This document shows positions 6,657 through 15,335 of a DNA stretch of 64,000 nucleotides, in pieces. Position 1 is the stretch's first letter, and every line of letters starts with the position of its first letter. The notes beneath the pieces are model-generated. The model was not told where the DNA came from. It did no database searches and saw only the letters and a list, made by a program, of their open reading frames with translations. The position numbers and the translations under genes are program-made. This DNA is from UBA1206 sp050953105 (lineage in GTDB: Bacteria; Bacillota; Clostridia; Oscillospirales; CAG-382): positions 310,001-374,000 of the forward strand of contig JBMNMA010000001.1 in assembly GCA_050953105.1 (NCBI GenBank). The letters run 5' to 3'.

Positions 6657-9293
6657 TTATCCGCCGCCGGTGAGTATATCGTCGGGCCGGACATCCTGGT
6701 CGGGTTTGACGGGGCTGTAATGCTCTATGCAGATACGGTTATATGGCTCGTAGGACGAATATATAGACGATCTGCCCGGGTAGGTGCCCTTTTCATATAG
6801 GTTGTAGAAATAAGGCACCGTCCTTGAGGAGGGGTAAACGTAGTTTTTGCCAAGCAGCGACGGGTCTATGCAGGTATACTGGGAGTCTTCAATAACAAGA
6901 TTTACCTTGAATACCCGTTGTGTTATCTGCCGCAGCGAAACGTCGATAAGGTTGCCTTCGGGACAGTTGGTGCCGTTAAGGGCAATGGCTTTCCTTTCCT
7001 TATCCCACTTAAACATTACATGAACATTACAGCTATCGGTGGGAACACTGTTTATGGTAAAGTAGCCGGTGTTTATGGCATTAAATTTGCTGGGTGTTAG
7101 GACATGTTGAAGGTCGTGCTTGCAGGGCTCGCTTACCAGCTTGCCGCTTATTATGCAGTATTGGGTTTTGATTATGCCGTAGGGCTCGTCAAAGGTCTTT
7201 TTATAGGCCTTGTTCTTAGCGTCAAGGTTTGAATATATACGATTGAAAACTTCTATCCAAAGGCGGGTAGCGGCGTTGTACTTAAGGCCCGAAAGGGACT
7301 TGTTGTTGTCGTAACCCACCCAGACGGCGGCGGTAAAGTCGGGGGTGTAGCCCACGAAGTACCTGTCACGGTCGTCGTTGGTGGAACCGGTTTTGCCTGC
7401 CACCTCAATCTTGGGAGTGAACTTGGGAGAATCCAGATAACCGTTGAACATATAGCTGGCGGTGCCGTTGGGATCGGAAACAACAGTCTGAAGGATTTTG
7501 GTCATTATATAGGCCGACTGCTCGGATATAGCCTGGGTTTGCTCGGGAGTGCGGTTGTCTATGATTATTTCACCGTTGGAGTCCCTGACCATAGAGAAGG
7601 TTCTTGCCTTGGATACCGCTCCGCCGTTGGAAAACATGGTGTAACCCTGTGTAACCTCAAGCACCGTAACGCCTTCGGTAAAGGAGCCGAGGGCAAGAGG
7701 GGATATGGTAATATCGCTCTTTATGACACCGCCGTAGTCCTTACGTTCCACCAGAGTGGTAAAGCCGAGGGTTTTCACAAGGAAGTCGTAGGAGTTTAAT
7801 AAACCTATCTGCTGAACAAGCCTGACGGCTGTGGTGTTTTTAGATTCTTGAACCGCCGTCAAAAGGGAGATTATACCTTCATACCCTTCTGGGGAGTTGG
7901 CGGGCCAGTATTTCTTTTCCTTTTCGTCGTATTCCGACGGAATGTCAAGCATGGGAGTGCCATAGTTTATAAGTCCCCTGTCAATGGCGTAGGCATACAC
8001 CGAAAGGGGCTTTATTGCCGAACCACACTGGCGGGTGGACATGGTAGCCCGGTTAAGACCGCGGTTTACGGTTTTTTCGCCTCTGCCACCCACAATCCCC
8101 AGCACTCTGCCGGTGGTGGGATCCATAACCACCATTGCTGCCTGGAACTTAATGCCGGTGGTCTTGGGGAAGCAGTTGTCGTCGGTAAACACCGATTCCA
8201 TAATCGACTGAATGTCGGGGTCCATGTTTACCACAATCTGAAGGCCGCCGGAATAAAGCTTGCGGCTGGCGGTGGTGCGGTCAACGTTATAGCGTTCCAT
8301 AAGGGCTTTGGTAACGTCCTCGATAACCGCATCTATATAATAGTTGTGAACCTTTTCCCCGCCCGAATCCACATTTTTGTTAGATGTGTCAAGATAAAGG
8401 GGAACATTGTAGGCGTTGTCATATTCCTCTTGTGTTATATACCCGTTTTCAAGCATTGTTTTAAGCACAAGGTTTCGCCTTAACAGGTTGTTGTCGGGGT
8501 TGCGAAGCGGATCGTAATAGGTGGGGTATTTGGGGATTGCCGCCAGCGCAGCGCATTCCACCAGGGTGAGGTCCTTAAGGTCCTTGTTAAAATATGCCCG
8601 GGCCGCCGCCTTTACCCCGTTGGCGTTTTGAGAAAAGGAAATGACGTTTAAATACATTTCCAGAATTTCTTCTTTGGAAAAGTTTTTTTCAACATACAAG
8701 GCCCGGAAAATTTCCTGAACTTTGCGCTGTATGGTGGTTTCGTTTTCCTGGGACACGTTCTTTATAAGCTGCTGTGTCAAGGTGGAGCCGCCGAAGTCGC
8801 CCCCGCCGGGGAGGAAGTAGTTTAACACCGCCCCCAGCGTACGCTTAAGGTCAACGCCGTTGTGGGAAAAATAGCGTTTATCTTCTATTGACACAAAGGC
8901 ATCGATAAGGTCCTGGGGCATTTCACGGTATTCAGCCCAGAGACGGTTTTCGGACCCGTGGAGGGTGTCGTCTTCAAGTAATATTTCCTTACCCGTGTCG
9001 TCGGTGTAATAAAGGGTGGTGTTAAGGGAGGAGTCGAATTTAAGGTTGTTAAGTCCGTCGTAGGTGGTTTCGATATTTGAATTGATATACAGCAGAAAAG
9101 CGCAGCACACCACCACGCCGGTAACGGCTCCTATTATGATTACGGTAAAAAGAATGTTGAGAATAAAGGAAACAATCTTCCACAACACAAGCAAAACGAT
9201 TTTAATCGGATACCATATAGCCGATTTTGCGATAATTGATGTGATTAATCCCGCTTTGCGGATGCGTTTTTTTAGAGTTTCTTCTTTAACCAT
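6657..9293 (-). CDS. Class A penicillin-binding protein (PBP1A type)
   Basis: 878 residues. A bifunctional peptidoglycan polymerase: one transmembrane helix near residues 45-70, then a GT51 glycosyltransferase domain with EDKRYFSHNG (about 137-146, catalytic Glu) and GGSTLTQQLIKN, then a transpeptidase domain with SAIK (active-site Ser, near residue 430), the SKN box and the KTGSTND box. About 160 residues of extra C-terminal domain follow. I start at ATG 9293, which has GGAAAG in front; a TTG at 9314 would overlap the upstream gene. Four bases separate it from the membrane-protein gene upstream, so the two are probably co-transcribed. Confidence 0.95.
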   Translation of the reverse strand: MVKEETLKKRIRKAGLITSIIAKSAIWYPIKIVLLVLWKIVSFILNILFTVIIIGAVTGVVVCCAFLLYINSNIETTYDGLNNLKFDSSLNTTLYYTDDTGKEILLEDDTLHGSENRLWAEYREMPQDLIDAFVSIEDKRYFSHNGVDLKRTLGAVLNYFLPGGGDFGGSTLTQQLIKNVSQENETTIQRKVQEIFRALYVEKNFSKEEILEMYLNVISFSQNANGVKAAARAYFNKDLKDLTLVECAALAAIPKYPTYYDPLRNPDNNLLRRNLVLKTMLENGYITQEEYDNAYNVPLYLDTSNKNVDSGGEKVHNYYIDAVIEDVTKALMERYNVDRTTASRKLYSGGLQIVVNMDPDIQSIMESVFTDDNCFPKTTGIKFQAAMVVMDPTTGRVLGIVGGRGEKTVNRGLNRATMSTRQCGSAIKPLSVYAYAIDRGLINYGTPMLDIPSEYDEKEKKYWPANSPEGYEGIISLLTAVQESKNTTAVRLVQQIGLLNSYDFLVKTLGFTTLVERKDYGGVIKSDITISPLALGSFTEGVTVLEVTQGYTMFSNGGAVSKARTFSMVRDSNGEIIIDNRTPEQTQAISEQSAYIMTKILQTVVSDPNGTASYMFNGYLDSPKFTPKIEVAGKTGSTNDDRDRYFVGYTPDFTAAVWVGYDNNKSLSGLKYNAATRLWIEVFNRIYSNLDAKNKAYKKTFDEPYGIIKTQYCIISGKLVSEPCKHDLQHVLTPSKFNAINTGYFTINSVPTDSCNVHVMFKWDKERKAIALNGTNCPEGNLIDVSLRQITQRVFKVNLVIEDSQYTCIDPSLLGKNYVYPSSRTVPYFYNLYEKGTYPGRSSIYSSYEPYNRICIEHYSPVKPDQDVRPDDILTGGG

Positions 9294-9297
9294 AAAA

Positions 9298-9990
9298 TCA
9301 CTTTCCGGTTTCAATAATGTCTTTGGAGTTTTGGTCTATTTTATTTGTATTATTAGCCATCGAGCAGGCATAGCCGTAAATGGTGCCTACGGTTATTATA
9401 AAAGCGCCCATTATTATTCCGAACCATTCAAGGTCAAAGGAATAGTCAACATGGGTGGAGGCAACAAACTTTTCAACCTGAAGATAGTTGAAAAAGTTGT
9501 TTGCCAACGTGTATATAAAGTCGCCGGCAATAATTATTATGCCCGTGTAGTTTATATATTTGGCATTGTTTTCGCTAAAAATATCGTTTTTAGAAATATT
9601 CGCAAAAAGCAGGGCGATAAGCTTTAAAATGGGAGCGGCGCACAGAAATGTTATGCTCCATACGGCAAGTCTGGCATATATGACAAGCTTGATATGGGAT
9701 AAGGTTACATCAGACGCAGGGGATATAACCTCAATACCGTTGCCCAGCTTAAGGGAATATTCCACAATGTTGCCCGCACCGTCCTTTATTGCCGCCATAT
9801 CCGGCGGCAGGAGCATTTTATCAACGTCCACGTTTACGAAAATCATTATAAAAGCGATTATTGCAAACAGGGCTACCATAACGCAGAGTATGTAAAAAAG
9901 TATGTTAAACACCGGGCGGAGAGCCTTTGTTACCGGAACTATCCTATTGTATCTCCCCAAAAAGGAGTTGGTCTTTTCAAACAACGGCAT
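9298..9990 (-). CDS. Four-helix membrane protein, DUF2975-like
   Basis: 230 residues with four predicted membrane segments: two in the N-terminal half (around residues 27-55 and 100-130), two in the C-terminal half (145-170 and 185-215). A short extracytoplasmic loop rich in small and acidic residues separates the first two. The plan resembles DUF2975 proteins, which often sit next to small XRE regulators, but none is here. The ATG at 9990 has an AAAGGAAGG site. It lies between dnaE and the PBP gene in a tight minus-strand run. Function unknown. Confidence 0.7.
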   Translation of the reverse strand: MPLFEKTNSFLGRYNRIVPVTKALRPVFNILFYILCVMVALFAIIAFIMIFVNVDVDKMLLPPDMAAIKDGAGNIVEYSLKLGNGIEVISPASDVTLSHIKLVIYARLAVWSITFLCAAPILKLIALLFANISKNDIFSENNAKYINYTGIIIIAGDFIYTLANNFFNYLQVEKFVASTHVDYSFDLEWFGIIMGAFIITVGTIYGYACSMANNTNKIDQNSKDIIETGK

Positions 9991-10005
9991 TTTTAACCTT
10001 CCTTT

Positions 10006-13000
10006 CTATTTTTCCTTTACCTTTACCGCCACGTTTTCGTCCCCCAATATTTCCTTAAGCTCGGCTATGAGATTTTCGGAAATATCGGCATATATGTCCT
10101 TTGAAACGGCAAGGCTTTTTCTTTCCTCATAATAGACGTAAAGTTTACTTTTTCCCTTGGATTGCTTGACAAGCGCAAGTGCAGCATCAAGGTAGTCTCT
10201 GTTTGCCGGGGTGATTTTAAGATACAGTTCCTTTTGGGCGGGGTTTTCCCCTGATAACCCGCTGTCGGCCTTTGCAAAGGTTATTGCCCTGAAAAGCAGC
10301 TTAAGCACGTCTTCACCTTCTCCGCGGAAGGGTTCCTCAAGGGTGGCTTCGGCGGTGAGGAGCACCACCTCGCCGGGAACAAGAATGGAGGAATATTTTT
10401 CAAGGGATGCCGGGAACACGATAACGTCGGTTTCGCCGGTTAGGTCCTCTATGGTGAGTATGCCCATAAGCTTGTTGGCTTTGGTAACCTTCTTTTTAAG
10501 CTGCTTTATAAGGCATAGCACCGAAACGGCTTGCTTGTCGGGTATTATACCGTTCTTGAGTGAAAAATACAAGTCCTTAATTGTTACCGAATTTGCGTTT
10601 TTGGCAAAATTTCTGTAATGTTCCAGCGGATGGCCGGAAAAATACACCCCGGTAAGGGCTTTTTCAAAGGCAAGCTTTTCTTTTTCGGGGTATTCCTTTA
10701 TATTGGGGTATTCCAGCTTTAAGGGGGTGTAGGAATCGTCCACGGTTTCGAAAAGTGAAATCTGCCCTGCCCGCATTTCGCTTTTTATTGACGAAAGGGA
10801 GGCCATAGCCTTGTCCATAACCGAAAACAGCTTTGACCGGTATATGCCGAAGCAGTCGCAGGCACCGGCAAGTATTAATGATTCATAGGCCTTTGAGTTG
10901 CCGACAGAGGAGGTGCGGCAGAGGAAATCCTCAAAGCTTTTGTATTTTCCCCGTTTTTCCCGTTCGTTTTCAATAAATTCGGCAAAGCTAAGGCCCACGT
11001 TTTTTATTGCCGTCAGGCCGAAGCGGATATTGCCGCCGATAATGCCGAAAACCGAGCCGCTTTCGTTAACGTCGGGGCCTAAAACCTTTATACCCATTTC
11101 GTTGCATTCGGCCTTATATTCGTTTATCTTGTCGTTGTCACCAAGGATGGAGTTTAACAGCGCACACATATACTCTTTGGGATAGTGGCACTTAAGGTAT
11201 GCGGTGCGGTAGGACACCACCGCATAGGCGGCGGCATGGGATTTGTTAAAGGCATAACTGGCAAATGACTCCATTGAGTCAAACAGCTCCTCGGCAACCT
11301 GCTTGTCGACACCGTTTTTAACGCAGCCGGCAATAAAGTCGCCCTTTTCCCTTAAAAGCTCTTCCCTTTTCTTTTTGGCCATTGCACGGCGGACAAGGTC
11401 TGCCCTGCCGTAGGTGTATCCGGCAAGCAGCCTGAACACCTGCATAACCTGCTCCTGATAAATCATACAACCCATGGTGGAGGATAATACTGGCTTAAGC
11501 AGCGGGGTTTTATAATTTATGCTTTCCCTGTCCTTGCGGTTTCTTAAAAATTCGTCGATAAACTGGGCAGGCCCCGGTCGGTAGAGGGATATTACCGAAA
11601 TAATGTCCTCAAAATTATCGGGGGCAAGCTTAACCAGCAGCGCCCGCATCCCCTCGCTTTCAAGCTGAAAGATGCCCAGCGCCTTACCCTGCCCCAGCAT
11701 TTCAAAGGTTGCCCTGTCATCGTCGGGAACCCGGGTAACGTCAAATGCGGGGTTGGTAAAGCGAATAAGCCTTTCGGTGTTGCGGATTATGGTTAGATAT
11801 CTCAACCCCAAAAAGTCCATTTTCAAAAGGCCAAGGTCCGCCACGGTGTTCATGGCAAACTGGGTGACTATGGCGTTTTCGTTTAACGAAAGGGGGAGAT
11901 AGTCGGTAATGGGTTTATCGGTTATAACCACCCCCGTGGCGTGGGTGGAGGCGTTTCTTGGTCTGCCTTCAAGCTTTAGGGCAAAATCGATAAGCCTTTT
12001 TATTTTAGGATCGCTGTCATAGGCGTGTTTAAGCTCGGGGTTGGCTTTTAAGGCGTTGTCCATGGTTATACCCATAAACCGGGGGATCATTTTGGCCACC
12101 ACATCCACCTCGGCATAGGGCATACCCAAGGCCCTGCCCACGTCCCTCACCGCAGCACGGCACTGCAGTGTGCCAAAGGTTATTATCTGGGCCATGTGGT
12201 CTTCCCCGTATTTTTGGGAAACATAGTTAATAACCTCACCCCGGCGGTCATCGCAAAAGTCAATGTCTATATCCGGCATTGACGCCCTTTCGGGGTTTAA
12301 AAACCGCTCAAACAGAAGGTCGTATTTTATGGGATCAATATCGGTTATGCCAAGACAGTAGGAGGCAAGGCTGCCCACCGCCGAACCCCTGCCGGGGCCG
12401 ACGGGGATGTCCCGCTTTTTGGCGTAGGACACAAAGTCCCACACCACCAGAAAATAATCGTCAAACCCCATGGAATGGATAACCGAAAGCTCGTATTCCA
12501 GACGGGTGAAATAGCTTTTCCGGTCTGTGATATTATTCTGCTCTATGCGTTTTTCAAGGCCTTCGGTTGCCAGTTTTTTCAAATATCCCTGGGATGTATA
12601 TCCTGCCGGGGTGTCAAACCGGGGCAGGTGATAGGTAGAAAAGTCAAATTCAAAATTACATTCGTTTGCTATTTTAACGGTGTTTTCCACCGCCTCAGGG
12701 TAGTCGTAAAACAATGACGCCATCTCGGACGCCGATTTAAGGTAAAATTCATCGGTAGGCAGGGCAAATTCCTTGTCCCCCAGCACCCCGTTGGTGGAGA
12801 TGGCCATAAGCAGCTCCTGGGTTTCGGCGTCCTCTTTTTTAATGTAATGGACGTCGTTGGTGGCGACAATGGGAATATCCAACTGACGGGCAATATTTAT
12901 GAGAACGGAATTTACCTTTTCCTGATCTTCCACCCCGTTTCGCTGCAGCTCTATATAAAACCGGTCGCCAAAGGCGGCCTTCAGTCTTTTTGCCGTCTCT

Positions 13001-13464
13001 TGCGCTCCCGCAAAGTCATTGTCAAGTATTCTTTTGGCAAGCACCCCGGACATACACCCTGAAAGGGCAAAAAGCCCCCCTGAGTGGGATTCAAGGGAGG
13101 TCATATCAATTCTCGGCTTGCGGTAAAAGCCCCGAAGCCAAGACATGGTTACTAATTTTATTAAATTGCGATATCCTTCGGCATTCTTTACCAGAAGGAC
13201 TATATGGTAGGGGTTTATATCGGTGGGAAACGCCTTGTCCTCCATAGACCGGGGGGCCACATACATTTCGCAGCCGATTATGGGTTTTACCCCCTTCTTT
13301 TTGCATTCCTTGAAAAAGTCCACCACACCATACAGCGCCCCGTGGTCGGTGCAGGCCACAGCCTTTTGCCCGACTTCCAAAACCGCCCCGGGGAGGGCCG
13401 AAATACGGCATTCCCCGTCAAGGAGGGAATATTCGGTATGAAGGTGGAGATGGACGAAATCCAT
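10006..13464 (-). CDS. dnaE: DNA polymerase III alpha subunit (DnaE)
   Basis: 1152 residues. The N-terminal PHP domain begins FVHLHLHTEYSLLDG; the polymerase core has GPGRGSAVGSLASYC and the catalytic PDIDIDFCDDRRGEV near residue 400; helix-hairpin-helix and OB-fold segments (MGILTIEDLTGETDVIVFP) complete the C-terminal third. The family length is about 1150. I use the ATG at 13464 with an AGAGGT site, not the TTG six bases earlier. In Clostridia DnaE works beside PolC; polC is not in this window. It follows whiA by 10 bases. Confidence 0.96.
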   Translation of the reverse strand: MDFVHLHLHTEYSLLDGECRISALPGAVLEVGQKAVACTDHGALYGVVDFFKECKKKGVKPIIGCEMYVAPRSMEDKAFPTDINPYHIVLLVKNAEGYRNLIKLVTMSWLRGFYRKPRIDMTSLESHSGGLFALSGCMSGVLAKRILDNDFAGAQETAKRLKAAFGDRFYIELQRNGVEDQEKVNSVLINIARQLDIPIVATNDVHYIKKEDAETQELLMAISTNGVLGDKEFALPTDEFYLKSASEMASLFYDYPEAVENTVKIANECNFEFDFSTYHLPRFDTPAGYTSQGYLKKLATEGLEKRIEQNNITDRKSYFTRLEYELSVIHSMGFDDYFLVVWDFVSYAKKRDIPVGPGRGSAVGSLASYCLGITDIDPIKYDLLFERFLNPERASMPDIDIDFCDDRRGEVINYVSQKYGEDHMAQIITFGTLQCRAAVRDVGRALGMPYAEVDVVAKMIPRFMGITMDNALKANPELKHAYDSDPKIKRLIDFALKLEGRPRNASTHATGVVITDKPITDYLPLSLNENAIVTQFAMNTVADLGLLKMDFLGLRYLTIIRNTERLIRFTNPAFDVTRVPDDDRATFEMLGQGKALGIFQLESEGMRALLVKLAPDNFEDIISVISLYRPGPAQFIDEFLRNRKDRESINYKTPLLKPVLSSTMGCMIYQEQVMQVFRLLAGYTYGRADLVRRAMAKKKREELLREKGDFIAGCVKNGVDKQVAEELFDSMESFASYAFNKSHAAAYAVVSYRTAYLKCHYPKEYMCALLNSILGDNDKINEYKAECNEMGIKVLGPDVNESGSVFGIIGGNIRFGLTAIKNVGLSFAEFIENEREKRGKYKSFEDFLCRTSSVGNSKAYESLILAGACDCFGIYRSKLFSVMDKAMASLSSIKSEMRAGQISLFETVDDSYTPLKLEYPNIKEYPEKEKLAFEKALTGVYFSGHPLEHYRNFAKNANSVTIKDLYFSLKNGIIPDKQAVSVLCLIKQLKKKVTKANKLMGILTIEDLTGETDVIVFPASLEKYSSILVPGEVVLLTAEATLEEPFRGEGEDVLKLLFRAITFAKADSGLSGENPAQKELYLKITPANRDYLDAALALVKQSKGKSKLYVYYEERKSLAVSKDIYADISENLIAELKEILGDENVAVKVKEK

Positions 13465-13474
13465 AATCAAACCT

Positions 13475-14146
13475 CTACTTGTATTTTAACGACAGTTCGG
13501 TAAGCTTGCGGAGCCGGTGATACAGCCCCGATTTGGATATGGGTTTTGAGTGGATTTTTGCAAGTTCATCCAGGGTAAGCTGGGGGTTTTCAAGGCGCAG
13601 TCTTGCTGTTTCCTTTAAATCTTCGGGAAGTTTGGTATAATCTTTGTGATTAATTAGCTGTAAAATGGCGTTTCTAACCTCTGCGGAGGCGATGGCAGTG
13701 CGGTCAAGGTTGGCAAGCTCGGCGTTGTTTTTACGGTTTGCATCCCGTTTCATTGAGTTTAACACGCTTTTTTCAAGGAGCGACAGGGCATTTTTGGATG
13801 CCCCCACGGCGGCAAGAAAGTCGCTTATGGCTTCGCTGTCCCGCAGATATACTATTTTTTTACCGTTTTTGGTGCCGAAAAGGGGGGTTATTCCGCAGGA
13901 AGCAAGGGCGGCGGCAGAAATATCGGTGCCCCTTGGGGAAAAGGAAAGATAATACTGCTTGTCCGGGTTTGTCATGGATCCGCAGGCGACAAATACCCCC
14001 CGCAAAAACATACCGCTGTCGTTTTGGCAGACTATATTGGCTTTTCCCAGCCCCAGCCCCGCCTTATAGGCATTTTTGCAGCATTCCTTTTGCAATTCAC
14101 TGCTTTTTGAAATAAGGTATTCCTTAAGATCCGACGAATAAGACAT
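13475..14146 (-). CDS. whiA: WhiA-like DNA-binding protein with shortened LAGLIDADG region
   Basis: 223 residues against ~310 for typical WhiA. The N-terminus SYSSDLKEYL ... KECC matches the family start, but the sequence then jumps to MFLRGVFVACGSMTNPDK, skipping about 80 residues that normally form the first LAGLIDADG repeat. The second half is normal: KKIVYLRDSEAISDFL, a degenerate form of NCETANLNKT (KNNAELANLDRT) and the C-terminal helix-turn-helix ISKSGLYHRLRKL. WhiA is a transcription and cell-division regulator in Gram-positives. No internal frameshift is visible. The usual neighbours rapZ and yvcK are missing between it and murB. Confidence 0.85.
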   Translation of the reverse strand: MSYSSDLKEYLISKSSELQKECCKNAYKAGLGLGKANIVCQNDSGMFLRGVFVACGSMTNPDKQYYLSFSPRGTDISAAALASCGITPLFGTKNGKKIVYLRDSEAISDFLAAVGASKNALSLLEKSVLNSMKRDANRKNNAELANLDRTAIASAEVRNAILQLINHKDYTKLPEDLKETARLRLENPQLTLDELAKIHSKPISKSGLYHRLRKLTELSLKYK

Positions 14147-14183
14147 TTTATACTCCGATTATGTAATGATAAATTCAACCGGC

Positions 14184-15044
14184 TTATTCACCGATAATGC
14201 GCACTTCCTCTTCCAGCATTACCCCGAACTTTTCAAAAACTGTGGTTTTTATAAGGTTTATTAAATCTAAAATATCTTTAGATGTGGCATTATCGTAGTT
14301 TATTACAAACCCGGCATGCTTGGTTGAGACCATGGCTCCCCCCACCGAAGCACCCTTTAACCCCGATTCTTCAATAAGCCTTCCGGCATAATAGCCCTGC
14401 GGTCTTTTAAAGGTGGATCCGCAGGAGGGATATTCCAGGGGCTGCTTTAATTTACGCAGCGCCATGTATTCTTCCATTTTGGTATTTATTTCTTCTTTGT
14501 TCCCGGCTTTAAGGCGGAAGGAGGCGGAAACCACCGTATCCCCGGTTTGCTTAATGATACTGGTGCGGTAGCCGAACTTCATTTCGTCCGCCGTAAGAGT
14601 ATAAATACCCTTATCGGGAGAATAAAGGATTACCTTTTCCACCACATCCTTAATTTCCCCGCCGTAGGCACCGGCGTTCATAAAAACACCGCCCCCCACC
14701 GTTCCGGGGATACCGTAGGAAAATTCAAGGCCGGTTAAGGAGTTTTGCATGGCAAAGGTGGCAAGGGAATTTAAACTTTCCCCGCAGGCGGCGGTGATTA
14801 TCCCCTCATCATAATTTTTTTCCAGGCCAAATCCCTTAACGCCGGCCGTTATAACAACAACACCCCGTATACCCTTATCGGTTACCAGCGTGTTGGTGCA
14901 GTTGCCGAGGACGACGGCATTTTTATATACGCCTAACGCCTCAACCAGTTCCTCAATGCTTTCCGGCAGCACAACAACGTCCGCTGTGCCGCCGGTGCGG
15001 AAGGAGGAACGGTTTTTCATGGGTTCGTTATTCAATATGGTCAT
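14184..15044 (-). CDS. murB: UDP-N-acetylenolpyruvoylglucosamine reductase
   Basis: 286 residues. Catalyses the NADPH-dependent second step of UDP-MurNAc synthesis in the cytoplasm. FAD-binding segments are VVLGNCTNTLVTDKG and GIPGTVGGGVFMNAGAYGGE; the substrate/catalytic block is EYPSCGSTFKRP with the catalytic Ser, and the final Glu region is HAGFVINYDNATSKD. Length is typical for the short (type II) MurB found in Bacillota. It lies 37 bases upstream of whiA on the same strand and 36 bases downstream of the DUF1858 gene. Confidence 0.95.
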   Translation of the reverse strand: MTILNNEPMKNRSSFRTGGTADVVVLPESIEELVEALGVYKNAVVLGNCTNTLVTDKGIRGVVVITAGVKGFGLEKNYDEGIITAACGESLNSLATFAMQNSLTGLEFSYGIPGTVGGGVFMNAGAYGGEIKDVVEKVILYSPDKGIYTLTADEMKFGYRTSIIKQTGDTVVSASFRLKAGNKEEINTKMEEYMALRKLKQPLEYPSCGSTFKRPQGYYAGRLIEESGLKGASVGGAMVSTKHAGFVINYDNATSKDILDLINLIKTTVFEKFGVMLEEEVRIIGE

Positions 15045-15080
15045 GTCGTTTCATCCCCCGGCAGTATTTGTGGTGGGAAA

Positions 15081-15272
15081 TTATTCGGCGCTGTTGAGCT
15101 TGTCAAGCAGTTCGTCCGCGTCTGCGCCGTGAACCTCGCAGGCTTCTTCAATGGTTTCGCTCCTGGAAGCGGGGCAGCCCAGGCAGTGCATTCCTATTTC
15201 AAAGAAATACTTTGCCAGATCGGGCCTTTCTTCAAGCACGTCGCCTATTAAGCTTTTTTTGGTGAATGCCAT
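15081..15272 (-). CDS. DUF1858 small protein with CxxC motif
   Basis: 63 residues, beginning MAFTKKSLIGDVLEE, with FEIGMHCLGCPAS in the middle and an acidic helical tail. This is the DUF1858 family, small proteins with a conserved Cys pair often fused or adjacent to redox or hybrid-cluster proteins. The ATG at 15272 has an excellent AAGGAG site. Function is not established; a redox or metal-binding role is inferred from the Cys pair. Confidence 0.8.
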   Translation of the reverse strand: MAFTKKSLIGDVLEERPDLAKYFFEIGMHCLGCPASRSETIEEACEVHGADADELLDKLNSAE

Positions 15273-15335
15273 ATTTATATCTCCTTAATTTTTATTTTTA
15301 ATGGTGTAATTTAATTACCGCTGACTTAATTATAT

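Noticed and set aside
7848..8483. 211-codon plus-strand frame opposite the class A PBP gene
   Set aside because: No domain or ribosome site; explained by the reverse codon pattern of the PBP gene.
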